From assembly GCA_019456255.1 (NCBI GenBank), contig VRUG01000019.1:1-59365 (forward strand): a stretch of DNA of 59,365 nucleotides. The letters run 5' to 3'. The DNA is from Planctomycetota bacterium. GTDB taxonomy: Bacteria > Planctomycetota > Phycisphaerae > Sedimentisphaerales > Anaerobacaceae. The notes under the pieces are model-generated. The model had not been told where the DNA came from, did no database searches, and was given only the letters and a program-made list of their open reading frames with translations. Position numbers and translations under genes: made by a program. Below, one piece after another: positions 43,517 to 52,082 of the stretch. How positions within the stretch are numbered: the first letter of the stretch is position 1; each line of letters opens with the position of its first letter.

Positions 43517-44632
43517 TTAGATTATGTTCTTAGCGGCTTGGTCGAGTTTCGGAGCTAAGCTGCTCCATTCGAATCGCTGCGCTAATTTCTGTGCGATTGT
43601 TTTGTCGTTTTCCCAAAGATTATTTTGCTCGGTGCGCTGAATCAAATCGGTTAATTTTTCGGCTATGTCCTCAACGGTTCCGTCATAGAAAAAACGTTCT
43701 GCCTGTTTGTTTGTATCGAGTTGCAGAATCTCTGGATAGGAGAGGCGCTTCGGAAACATCGGATAGGTGCCGGCAGCGATTGCTTCGACTACGCTTATTC
43801 CGAAGAATTCATGGTCGGCGGTAGAGACTATTATGTCACTTTCATATAGTATCTGGTGGTATTTATTTTTGTCAGGCTGATAACCCCAGTTGTCGATATG
43901 GTCGGCGAAATAATTTTTTGCCCAGCTAAAGACTTCGGGGACATCTCTAAACTGTTCGCCGATGACGGAAATGCGAAATTTATCGGTTTGTTTTTTCAGG
44001 ATCTTCATCGCCTTAAAGAAATCCTCGGGTTTTTTGTCATGCTCCCATCGAGCGCACCATAAAATTCTGGCAGGTCCTGGTTTTCTGTCGCCGTCGGGAG
44101 GTGTTATTTTATTGATGCCGGGCGGATGGACCTGCGATTTGTTTTTGATCTGGTCAATTGCCTGTGTTGGCTGGAAGTCGGGCATCCGCTTTAGGAAATC
44201 GGCGAGGGCATCTAAAAATGAATCTCTATGAAAAGCTGAATTGAACCAGACGCTTTTGGCGGCTAAGGCGGTTGTCATGTTGGTCATCGCGAATTGATAG
44301 TCACGTTCGGATTCGACGCGGACCGGATATGTCAGCTGGTTTTCGTGAAAATAAGCGATTGACGGGAGAGCTTGAATCTGTTTCGGTGCCAGGGCCAGAA
44401 ATTCGGCGAGGTTGAGCATATCCGAGCAGAAAATCAAATCCCAGCTTTGCCCCTTATCGCAAAGGTCGCGTAGCTGCTCGGCAAAAGTTATAGCGGCGTG
44501 ACGCATTCTCCATTTCCATTTGTATGGCGGCAGTGTGAGCAATGTCCAGTCGTGCTGGCTATTGGCCTGCCAGCCGTCAATGAATGCTTTGTGACTTCCG
44601 CCGTAATATGACTCAAGGGCGAGGATTTTCAT
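43517..44632 (-). CDS. tRNA-queuosine mannosyltransferase-like glycosyltransferase (QTMAN/GTDC1 family)
   Basis: About 371 residues from the ATG at 44632, which overlaps the rlmN stop (ATGA). The N-terminal QTMAN_N (DUF3524) domain begins MKILALESYYGGSHKAFIDG, with the LPPYKWKWRMRHA segment. The C-terminal GT4-type donor domain has ARILWCARWEHDKKPE and EFFGISVVEAIAAGTYP. Human GTDC1 (QTMAN) mannosylates queuosine in tRNA-Asp; bacterial members are less studied. It is coupled to an RNA methyltransferase, which fits an RNA target. The frame extends 15 codons upstream inside rlmN without support. Confidence 0.85.
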   Translation of the reverse strand: MKILALESYYGGSHKAFIDGWQANSQHDWTLLTLPPYKWKWRMRHAAITFAEQLRDLCDKGQSWDLIFCSDMLNLAEFLALAPKQIQALPSIAYFHENQLTYPVRVESERDYQFAMTNMTTALAAKSVWFNSAFHRDSFLDALADFLKRMPDFQPTQAIDQIKNKSQVHPPGINKITPPDGDRKPGPARILWCARWEHDKKPEDFFKAMKILKKQTDKFRISVIGEQFRDVPEVFSWAKNYFADHIDNWGYQPDKNKYHQILYESDIIVSTADHEFFGISVVEAIAAGTYPMFPKRLSYPEILQLDTNKQAERFFYDGTVEDIAEKLTDLIQRTEQNNLWENDKTIAQKLAQRFEWSSLAPKLDQAAKNII

Positions 44633-45669
44633 GGTTTTTGTTTTCCTTTTAGCCAGCCCGCGCCGAGCTGTCCGCATGCGGCTTTTATCTTTTGGCCTTT
44701 TTTCAATCTAATCGTTGTCTCGATGCCAGCCTTTCTTAGATACTGGGCAAAAGTTTCGATAGTTTCAGTGTCACTCGCCTTTAATTTACAGCCCGGATGC
44801 GGATTGTATTCAATCAGGTTTACGTTGCATCTGAAGTTCTTAAGTTTTTTCGCAAGCCGCTGGGCATCTTTCGGGGCATCGTTTAAACTTTTGATCAGGA
44901 CGTACTCAAAAGTGATTCGCTGTTTTGTTTTGTATTGATAGTTTTCCAGGACCTTGAAAAGTTTTTCGAGCGGATACTTTTTGTTGACCGGCATTATTTT
45001 ATTTCTGATGTCATTGTCTGGGGCGTTTAGTGAGATGGCTAAAATTGGGTTCGTTTGTTCATTTGCCAATTTTGTGATTTGGGGTACAATGCCGCAAGTG
45101 CTTACGGTCAAATGTCTTATGCCTATATTTTTGCCTGCGGGATGATTTAGGATTTCAATGGATCTTATGAGATTGTCGTAATTTTGCAAAGGTTCGCCCA
45201 TGCCCATAAAGACAATGTTTGTGATTTTATATCTTTGTTTACAGACAGCGTTTACCTGGTCGGCTATTTCGGCGGCGGTGAGGTTGCGGTCTAGTTTTAG
45301 TTTAGCAGTCGCGCAAAACGAGCAGTTCATTGCACAGCCAACCTGTGTTGAGACGCACAGGGTTCTTCTTTTGCCATCGAACAGCAGCACCGTTTCGATA
45401 CGCTTTTTGTCAGCTAGCTCGAAGAGGAATTTGACCGTGCCGTCGGGATCCTTGAAGGTTTTGACGGTTTTTAACTGAGATATATAATAACCCTGCTGGC
45501 TGAGTTGGTTTCGAAAATCTTTGCCGAGTGAGCTTATTTTTGAAATGTCGTCGGCGTTTTTTTCGTGGATAAAGCTGAAAATGTATTTTGCGAGGTATTT
45601 TTTTTGCCCCAGCTGCAGTGTCAGGTCTTGCAGCTCTATAAGGGTTTTGTTTTTCAGGTCCTTGTCCAT
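44629..45669 (-). CDS. rlmN: 23S rRNA (adenine-2503-C2)-methyltransferase RlmN
   Basis: Radical SAM enzyme of 346 residues that methylates A2503 of 23S rRNA and A37 of some tRNAs. The [4Fe-4S] motif is GCAMNCSFCATAK, the mechanism cysteines are in the CVSTQVGC region and in the C-terminal AACGQLG. The chosen ATG at 45669 matches the family N-terminus (MDKDLKNKTLIELQDL); the open frame to 45945 runs through the divergent neighbour and is rejected. Divergent from the U32 gene with a 111-bp gap. Confidence 0.95.
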   Translation of the reverse strand: MDKDLKNKTLIELQDLTLQLGQKKYLAKYIFSFIHEKNADDISKISSLGKDFRNQLSQQGYYISQLKTVKTFKDPDGTVKFLFELADKKRIETVLLFDGKRRTLCVSTQVGCAMNCSFCATAKLKLDRNLTAAEIADQVNAVCKQRYKITNIVFMGMGEPLQNYDNLIRSIEILNHPAGKNIGIRHLTVSTCGIVPQITKLANEQTNPILAISLNAPDNDIRNKIMPVNKKYPLEKLFKVLENYQYKTKQRITFEYVLIKSLNDAPKDAQRLAKKLKNFRCNVNLIEYNPHPGCKLKASDTETIETFAQYLRKAGIETTIRLKKGQKIKAACGQLGAGWLKGKQKP

Positions 45670-45780
45670 GGTGATTAGTTTACTAAAAATACTGGCGGCT
45701 GTCGAATCAGCATTAAACTTGATTAAAGATTGCCGGGATGTTATTTTTAACACCAGAAAAGGTTTAGTTGGGGAAAAATA

Positions 45781-46977
45781 ATGAGTTCTGAGCTTTTGGC
45801 GCCAGCAGGTACTCTGGAAAAGCTGAAATGGGCCGTCCGTTACGGTGCTGACGCGGTGTATTTCGGTGCCGAATTCGGTTCGCTGCGAAGTTTTGCGGGC
45901 AATTTCACCTTCGAAGATGCGAAAGAGGGACTGGAATTTCTCCACGCTAATGGCAAAAAGGGGTATGTCGCATTAAACATTTATCCGTTCTCGCATGAGT
46001 ATGATGAGGTTATCAATACGGCAAAGAGGCTGGATGAGCTGGGAGCGGACGCTTTTATTATTTCGGACCCGGGGGTATTAGCCTGCCTTTCAACGTTGAA
46101 ATTAAACGCGAGGTTGCATATCAGCACTCAGGCCAATACGACCAGCTATCAGGCGGCGATGGCATATAAGCAGATGGGTGCCGGGCGGGTTAATCTGGCG
46201 AGGGAGTTATCGCTTGAACAAATACAGGCTATCGGAAAAGAACTTGAAGGTCAAATTGAGACGGAAGTTTTTATTCACGGCTCGGTTTGTTTTTCATATT
46301 CAGGTAGATGCGCGATAAGTGACTATCTGGCATCTCACCGCGCTAATCACGGCGAATGCAAACATCCATGTAGATGGAACTACGCGCTTGTGGAAGAGAA
46401 AAGGCCGGGAGAATATCTGCCGGTATTTGAAGATGAAAAAGGATTGTATCTTTTTAACAGCAAAGAGCTGGCGTTGTTTGAATTTGTGCCAGCTTTAATC
46501 GAGGCTGGTGTGGCATCGTTTAAGATAGAAGGCAGGATGAAATCAATTCATTATATTGCCTCGGTGGTTTCGTTTTACCGGCAGGTACTCGATGGGAAGG
46601 TGTTCAGCAAAGATGAGGGGTTTGAATTATTGAACCGCGTGCCGAACAGAGGCTACAGCGCCGGATTCATGAAAGGGGCGGTGGGGCCTGAAGATTATGA
46701 AATTCACGAGGCGGTTTCAAAATCCAATTCGATTTTTGTCGGCAATGTACTTGAAAGAAAAGCCGGCGATAAATGCGTGCTGGAAGTTAGAAACAAGGTC
46801 CACGCAGGCGAGACGCTGGAAGTATTGACCCCTGACGGCAAACTATCACAAACCGCCCTTGCTAAGCCATTAGTAACTGAAATTGGCGACGAGGTCGATT
46901 TTGCGAACAATTCGCAATTTGTTCTTTTGGAAAATGAGCTGCCAGCTTACGCGATTTTAAGAAGGGTTGGAAGTTAA
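45781..46977 (+). CDS. Peptidase U32 family protein, TrhP/YegQ-like tRNA hydroxylation factor
   Basis: 398 residues. N-terminal U32 domain: LAPAGTLEKLKWAVRYGADAV (residues 6-26), the FGAEFGSLRSFAGNFT loop and the conserved cysteine cluster GSVCFSYSGRC and GECKHPCRW. The SFKIEGRMKS motif and a C-terminal U32_C domain with barrel-like strands follow. E. coli TrhP (YegQ) hydroxylates wobble uridine in tRNA with prephenate as a source, and RlhA hydroxylates 23S rRNA; which target applies here is unclear. Lies beside rlmN and the QTMAN-like gene, an RNA-modification neighbourhood. Confidence 0.88.
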   Translation: MSSELLAPAGTLEKLKWAVRYGADAVYFGAEFGSLRSFAGNFTFEDAKEGLEFLHANGKKGYVALNIYPFSHEYDEVINTAKRLDELGADAFIISDPGVLACLSTLKLNARLHISTQANTTSYQAAMAYKQMGAGRVNLARELSLEQIQAIGKELEGQIETEVFIHGSVCFSYSGRCAISDYLASHRANHGECKHPCRWNYALVEEKRPGEYLPVFEDEKGLYLFNSKELALFEFVPALIEAGVASFKIEGRMKSIHYIASVVSFYRQVLDGKVFSKDEGFELLNRVPNRGYSAGFMKGAVGPEDYEIHEAVSKSNSIFVGNVLERKAGDKCVLEVRNKVHAGETLEVLTPDGKLSQTALAKPLVTEIGDEVDFANNSQFVLLENELPAYAILRRVGS

Positions 46978-46980
46978 AGG

Positions 46981-48777
46981 CTATTCGCTTGTGTCGAGTA
47001 TTGACATGAAAGCCTTTTGCGGGATTTGCACTGAGCCTATACTTTTCATTCTCTTCTTGCCTTCTTTTTGTCTCTTGAGGACCTTCATCTTTCTTGTGAC
47101 ATCTCCGCCGTAAAGTTTTGCGGTAACATCCTTGCGGAATGCCTTGATGGTTTCGCGTGCGATTATCTTTCCTCCGATAGCGATTTGCAGCGGAATCTCA
47201 AATTGGTGACGCGGAATCGCTCTTCTAAGGCGGATGATGATTCTCCTTCCCTTGGCAGCGGCGTTATCGCGATGAACGATTAGCGAAAGAGCGTCGACTT
47301 TTATCTTGTTGACAAGGATGTCTATTTTCACGAGGTTGCTTTTTTCAAAAGCGGTGAACTCATAGTCCATTGTCGCGTAGCCTCTGCTTATGCCTTTCAG
47401 CAGGTCGTAAAAATCGTAGACAATTTCTGCCAGCGGTGCCTTGTATTCGAGCATGACGCGTGCCGGGCTCAGGTAATCGGTTTTTAAAAGCTTGCATCGT
47501 CTGTCGTCAGCTAATTTCATTATCGCCCCGATGCTGTCCTTGCCGGTTATAATTTCAAGTTTTACGAATGGTTCGCGAAGTTCTTCTACATATGCCATGT
47601 CGGGCAGTTGGCTTGGCGAGTCGATCCGTTTTGTCTTGCCGTCGTTGGTAACAATTTCATAGCTAACGGTCGGGGCGGTCTGTATGACATCGATATCGTT
47701 TTCACGTTCGAGGCGTTCCTGTATTATCTCCATGTGCAAAAGGCCCAAAAAGCCGCAACGGAATCCAAAGCCCAGCGCCGGTGAGCTTTGCGGAACAAAT
47801 GAAAAACTCGAATCATTAAGGGCGAGCTTATCGAAAGCGATACGAAGTTTCGGATAATCGGTATTGTTCCCGGGATAAAAATCGGAAAAGACCATCTGCA
47901 TCGGCGGTTTGTAGCCTACTAAAGGTTCGGCGGCCGGAGCGTTCTCGTCGGTGATGGTATCGCCTATAGTGACATCTGCCAGTTGTTTTATATTTGCGAT
48001 GACATATCCGACTTCGCCGGTACCGAGTTTGTCGGTCGGTGTCATTTCTGGCGTAAATTTTCCAAGTTCGGATATCTGGTAGCTTCTGTCGACGCCCATG
48101 AGTTTTATTTTCTGTTTTACTTTCAGCTCGCCTGCAAAAACCCTGACATAACAAATCACGCCTCGATAGTCGTCGCAGTGGCTATCGAAAATTAAAGCTG
48201 CTGCGGGTTTATCTGAATTATCTTCTGGCGGCGGAAGGAATGCCACTATTGCATCGAGAAGGTCAGCTACGCCGACACCTGTCTTTGCGCTTATTTTGAA
48301 GCATTCATTTTTTCTTATTCCGAGGATGTGTTCAATTTCTTCAGCGACGCGTTCGGGCTGAGCCGAGGCGAGGTCGACTTTATTGATGACACCTAAAAGT
48401 TCGGTATCAGTTTCCATGGCAAGGTAGGCGTTGGCGACGGTTTGCGCTTCTACGCCCTGACTTGCATCGACTACCAAAAGCGCCCCTTCGCATGCCGCTA
48501 ACGCGCGTGAGACTTCATAGTGAAAATCAACATGGCCCGGAGTGTCGATGAGGTTCAGCATATATTCTTTGCCTTCATATGTATAAGGCATGGTGACCGC
48601 TGAGGCCTTTATCGTGATGCCTCGTTCTCGTTCGAGTTCCATATTGTCGAGCAGCTGCTCTTTCTTGTCTCGTTCGTCAATCAGGCCCGTAAGCTCAAGC
48701 ATGCGGTCTGCGAGCGTACTTTTGCCGTGGTCGATATGAGCGATTATCGAAAAATTTCTTATATGTTCGGTAGTCAT
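46981..48777 (-). CDS. lepA: Elongation factor 4 (LepA)
   Basis: Ribosome-dependent GTPase of about 598 residues. The ATG at 48777 starts MTTEHIRNFSIIAHIDHGKST, the usual LepA N-terminus with the G1 motif; G3 DTPGHVDF and G4 NKVDLA follow. It has EF-G-like domains III and V and the LepA-specific C-terminal domain (KRMKSIGSVQIPQKAF), and lacks domain IV. It converges with the U32 gene (4 nt apart) and precedes hemW on the same strand. Confidence 0.97.
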   Translation of the reverse strand: MTTEHIRNFSIIAHIDHGKSTLADRMLELTGLIDERDKKEQLLDNMELERERGITIKASAVTMPYTYEGKEYMLNLIDTPGHVDFHYEVSRALAACEGALLVVDASQGVEAQTVANAYLAMETDTELLGVINKVDLASAQPERVAEEIEHILGIRKNECFKISAKTGVGVADLLDAIVAFLPPPEDNSDKPAAALIFDSHCDDYRGVICYVRVFAGELKVKQKIKLMGVDRSYQISELGKFTPEMTPTDKLGTGEVGYVIANIKQLADVTIGDTITDENAPAAEPLVGYKPPMQMVFSDFYPGNNTDYPKLRIAFDKLALNDSSFSFVPQSSPALGFGFRCGFLGLLHMEIIQERLERENDIDVIQTAPTVSYEIVTNDGKTKRIDSPSQLPDMAYVEELREPFVKLEIITGKDSIGAIMKLADDRRCKLLKTDYLSPARVMLEYKAPLAEIVYDFYDLLKGISRGYATMDYEFTAFEKSNLVKIDILVNKIKVDALSLIVHRDNAAAKGRRIIIRLRRAIPRHQFEIPLQIAIGGKIIARETIKAFRKDVTAKLYGGDVTRKMKVLKRQKEGKKRMKSIGSVQIPQKAFMSILDTSE

Positions 48778-48845
48778 AAACAATTACCTGCAAAACCCAA
48801 AACGAGCATTCTACCATTATCGGCGTGAAAAAACAACTTGTGTAC

Positions 48846-49994
48846 TTAAATGACTGAAAAATCGCAAAGTATCGAGTCTGCGATGGGTAAGGCGTCTCTT
48901 GTGAGGCAAATCTTGCCGCTTTGAATCTTCAAGAGTTTCATTTTTAAATATTTATCGATGGTGTCGGCGAAAAGTTCGAGTGGGTCATATCCTGTTAGCT
49001 GTTCATACTCGCCCATGTCGATGCCTTGTGTGCGCCGGAGATTCAGGACGGCAGTCTCACAGGCGAATTCAATTTCGTTCGGCTCTTCGGTTTGAGTGAC
49101 GGGGTCGCCATCTCTTTGTATAGCGGCGATATATTTTTTGATATCGGCCATGTTTATGGTTCTGTGTCCATCATAGAACGAGCCCGCCGCTGGGCCTATT
49201 CCGACATAGGGATGGTTTGCCCAATAGGTAAGGTTGTGCAGACATTCAAATTCGGATTTGGAAAAGTTCGAGATCTCATATTGGGTGAACCCGTTTGCAG
49301 ATAAAGTATCGATTGCGAGTTCATACATTTGACGGTCAAGTTCTTCGGGCAGTGGTTCAACCTCACCTAACTGCAGTAGTTTTTCAAGTAAGGTACCCTG
49401 CTCGAAAGTCAAGCTGTACGCCGAGATGTGCTGAACGCCGAGGGCAATGGCAGCGTTTAAACTTTTTGACCATGAATCCAGATTCGAGCCCGGAACAGCA
49501 AAAATCAAATCCAGGTTGATATTTTTAAATCCTATGTTCTTAGCGGTTGAGACCGTGGCGTTGATTGCGTCTACGGTGTGGCGTCTTCCGAGAAATTCCA
49601 GTTCGACAGTATTAAAAGATTGCGCGCCTATCGAGAGTCTGTTTACACCGGCGTTTAATAATTGAACCAGTGTATCGGGAGTTAGCTGGCCGGGATTTGC
49701 CTCGACTGTAAATTCGGCGATGTCAGGGAATCGATGGGTGATTTTTTCGACGAGCCTTAAAAGCTGTTCACTTGCCAGACAGCTTGGACTGCCGCCGCCA
49801 ATATAAGCGGTACGAAAATCAGCATCGGCGTATTTTTCCATTTCTTTAATAAGCGCAGAGACAAGGGCCTTGGAATCGTGATCTATAATCGGCTCAGAAT
49901 AGAAACTGCAATAACAGCATTTGCTTGTGCAAAAAGGTATGTGCACATATAAGGCCATTTGCCCTGAATCAAATTGAAAGTCTTCGCCGCTCAT
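48846..49994 (-). CDS. hemW: HemW-type radical SAM haem chaperone
   Basis: 382 residues. The motif HIPFCTSKCCYCSF (Cys at CxxxCxxC) is the radical SAM cluster with the extra aromatic/cysteine pattern of HemW, and the conserved GGGSPSCL and GAQSFN motifs follow. The family was once annotated as oxygen-independent coproporphyrinogen oxidase, but HemW proteins bind haem and deliver it. Placed upstream of lepA, a widespread pairing (lepA-hemW). Start ATG at 49994. Confidence 0.92.
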   Translation of the reverse strand: MSGEDFQFDSGQMALYVHIPFCTSKCCYCSFYSEPIIDHDSKALVSALIKEMEKYADADFRTAYIGGGSPSCLASEQLLRLVEKITHRFPDIAEFTVEANPGQLTPDTLVQLLNAGVNRLSIGAQSFNTVELEFLGRRHTVDAINATVSTAKNIGFKNINLDLIFAVPGSNLDSWSKSLNAAIALGVQHISAYSLTFEQGTLLEKLLQLGEVEPLPEELDRQMYELAIDTLSANGFTQYEISNFSKSEFECLHNLTYWANHPYVGIGPAAGSFYDGHRTINMADIKKYIAAIQRDGDPVTQTEEPNEIEFACETAVLNLRRTQGIDMGEYEQLTGYDPLELFADTIDKYLKMKLLKIQSGKICLTRDALPIADSILCDFSVI

Positions 49995-50270
49995 TTTTTA
50001 AACACAGTTTCCCCGTAATGTTTCATGCTTCGAGAATTATATTGGTATTATTCTGAAAAAGCTACAAACACTTTCCACCACGGTGTCTTTTGAAGCGCGA
50101 TGCGAGTTGCTTAGAGCCTATAACAAAATGACTCTGTATTCAAGCGGCTTATTTTCCGTCCGGACATCGTCAGGCTGCATCGACAATGCCTCAACAATGC
50201 CTGCCTCGCCTTCCTTGCCGGGCGAAAAAACACTCGCTTTCGGTACAACAATTCATTTTGATAGAGACTC

Positions 50271-50474
50271 TTAAAGAGGTTTAACGTCTTTAGCTTCGGG
50301 GCCTTTGCGTCCCTCGCCCGTCTCAAAGTCTACTTTCTGACTTTCCTGAAGTGTTCGGTATCCATCTGCAACAATGCTTGAGTGATGGACGAAAACATCA
50401 TCGCCGCCTTCGTCAGGAACAATAAAACCAAACCCCTTACTCTCGTTGAACCATTTAACTGTACCAGTGCCCAA
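50271..50474 (-). CDS. Cold-shock-domain protein
   Basis: 67-residue OB-fold RNA chaperone of the Csp family: [17 protein letters not shown] with RNP1 and DDVFVHHSS with RNP2. Start is a TTG at 50474, preceded by a perfect AGGAGG at 5-nt spacing, which gives the standard Csp N-terminus. The reading frame is open upstream, and a second TTG at 50549, also with AAGGAGG at 5 nt, would give a 92-residue form. A strong promoter lies at 50578-50606, so the mRNA has a leader of about 100 nt, as is usual for cold-shock genes. Confidence 0.93.
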   Translation of the reverse strand: MGTGTVKWFNESKGFGFIVPDEGGDDVFVHHSSIVADGYRTLQESQKVDFETGEGRKGPEAKDVKPL

Positions 50475-50577
50475 TTTCACCTCCTCGCCCCTTTGCCGGA
50501 GCTGTAAAAAATTCCCTCCTCTTTTGCTGGAATACACCTTGAGGGACAACGATGCCTCCTTAATTACCGAAAAAAAA

Positions 50578-50606
50578 GTTATACCAAAATCTATGCTGTA
50601 AGTCAA
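50578..50606 (-). promoter_or_regulatory. Sigma-70 promoter of the cold-shock gene
   Basis: Minus strand: TTGACT (50606-50601), 17-nt spacer, TATAAC (50583-50578). Start predicted near 50571, giving an A/T-rich leader with two Shine-Dalgarno sequences. Confidence 0.75.
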
Positions 50607-50754
50607 CATCATTTTTGACAGCAAAACTGTTAAATTAGTCCGTGAATGTTTTTTGATTTACTACTTCGTCTATGTTTGTTATATTTTCTTGACGTTATTC
50701 ATACTGAACTATAGGGGATGGCGCGGATGCTTGTGTTAAATGAGATGTGTATAA

Positions 50755-51819
50755 ATGATTGAAGTTAAACTATCACAATTGGGCGAAACAATGGAAGAAG
50801 GTACGGTTGTCAAGTATCTGGTTTCTGTTGGTGACGCGGTAGCGAAAGGCGACTTACTTTATGAACTTGAAACCGACAAGGCTACTATGGAGGTTGAATC
50901 TCCGGCGGATGGTTTGGTCAAGGCTTTTATCGCCCAAGAGGGCCAGAGCATATCTGTCGATGATACGGTTTTGATACTGGGGGCAGAGGGCGAAAAAATC
51001 GCGAAAAAATTTGTTAGTTCGCTGAAGAGCAAAATCACCGCTGGCAATAATCGAAATGATAACAAGTTGGAAAGTGATATCCAAACCGGCGCAAGTGATA
51101 TATTGGAATCTGTCGGCGGTATTGTCAGTAAGGGCAATATTAAACTCGGGTCTGTGATACCGCTTAATCGGCTGCAAAAGATTACGGGCCAGCGCATGCT
51201 TCAATCGAAACGCGAGATACCGTGTTTTTATCTAAAAGCAAATGCTGACGTTACCGAGCTTGTAGAGTTTCGTGAAAAATTGAATAAGTCCGGCGACGTC
51301 AAAGTTTCCTACAATGATCTTATTATACGTGCTGTGGCAATTGGTCTGGAGAAGTTTCCGATTATGGCTGGTCAATTGGATGGTGAGGCAATAAAGATTG
51401 CTGAGCATATTAATATCGGCTTGGCTATCTCTGTTGAGGGCGGGCTTGTCGTTGCTGTTATTAAAGATGCCGACAAAAAGAATGTCACCGAAATCGCACG
51501 TGATAGTGCCGCACTTATTGATAAGGCCAAGAACAACAAGCTTGGGCTAACCGATATGGAAGGCGCGTGTATCAGCATTAGCAATCTTGGCAGATTCGGA
51601 GTTGAATCTTTCATTCCAATAGTGATACCGGGACAATGCAGCATATTAGGTATAGGGCAAATCGTTGACATCTGCGCACCGGATGGCGAGGAAACCGTGA
51701 TTCGCAAGCTGATGAGCATAAGCATCTCTGTCAACCACAAGGTGGCAAATGGTGCTGAGGCATCAGAGTTTTTGGACCTGATACGCAAGACTCTTGAAGA
51801 CCCCCTGAGCTTTCAATAG
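50755..51819 (+). CDS. E2-type 2-oxo acid dehydrogenase acyltransferase, lacking the E3-binding domain
   Basis: 354 residues. Lipoyl domain (1-80) with attachment Lys42 in ETDKATMEV; then a low-complexity linker (about 85-125) where the peripheral-subunit-binding domain should be, and the catalytic acyltransferase domain (about 130-354). The catalytic motif is NHKVANGAEA (His328), where the usual sequence is DHRxxDG; the Asp following the catalytic His is Asn332. No E1 or E3 genes lie nearby. It may be an unusual acyltransferase or a lipoyl carrier with another role. Confidence 0.85.
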   Translation: MIEVKLSQLGETMEEGTVVKYLVSVGDAVAKGDLLYELETDKATMEVESPADGLVKAFIAQEGQSISVDDTVLILGAEGEKIAKKFVSSLKSKITAGNNRNDNKLESDIQTGASDILESVGGIVSKGNIKLGSVIPLNRLQKITGQRMLQSKREIPCFYLKANADVTELVEFREKLNKSGDVKVSYNDLIIRAVAIGLEKFPIMAGQLDGEAIKIAEHINIGLAISVEGGLVVAVIKDADKKNVTEIARDSAALIDKAKNNKLGLTDMEGACISISNLGRFGVESFIPIVIPGQCSILGIGQIVDICAPDGEETVIRKLMSISISVNHKVANGAEASEFLDLIRKTLEDPLSFQ

Positions 51820-52082
51820 CTGAACCGGCGTTCCTATCAATACCAAAACTATCGCCCATACTCCGTATTAGTACGTATAACCACCAGTATCTACCGGGTA
51901 AACACCCTGCCTAATTGCACTGTTAATGGGTTTTTTTATCGGCTAGTCCCATAAAAAGATAAAGTTTTTTAAGCATTTCAGCCGAAATCATTAGTAACGG
52001 TAAAGTGTTAGCAGTATTGGAATTACGCTTTCACAAATAAACCCAGTCGCGGAAATTTATTTCGAAACAGGGGCTGAAAATA

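Noticed and set aside
45670..45945. N-terminal extension of rlmN to 45945
   Set aside because: Runs across the divergent U32 gene start; RlmN proteins begin at the chosen ATG.
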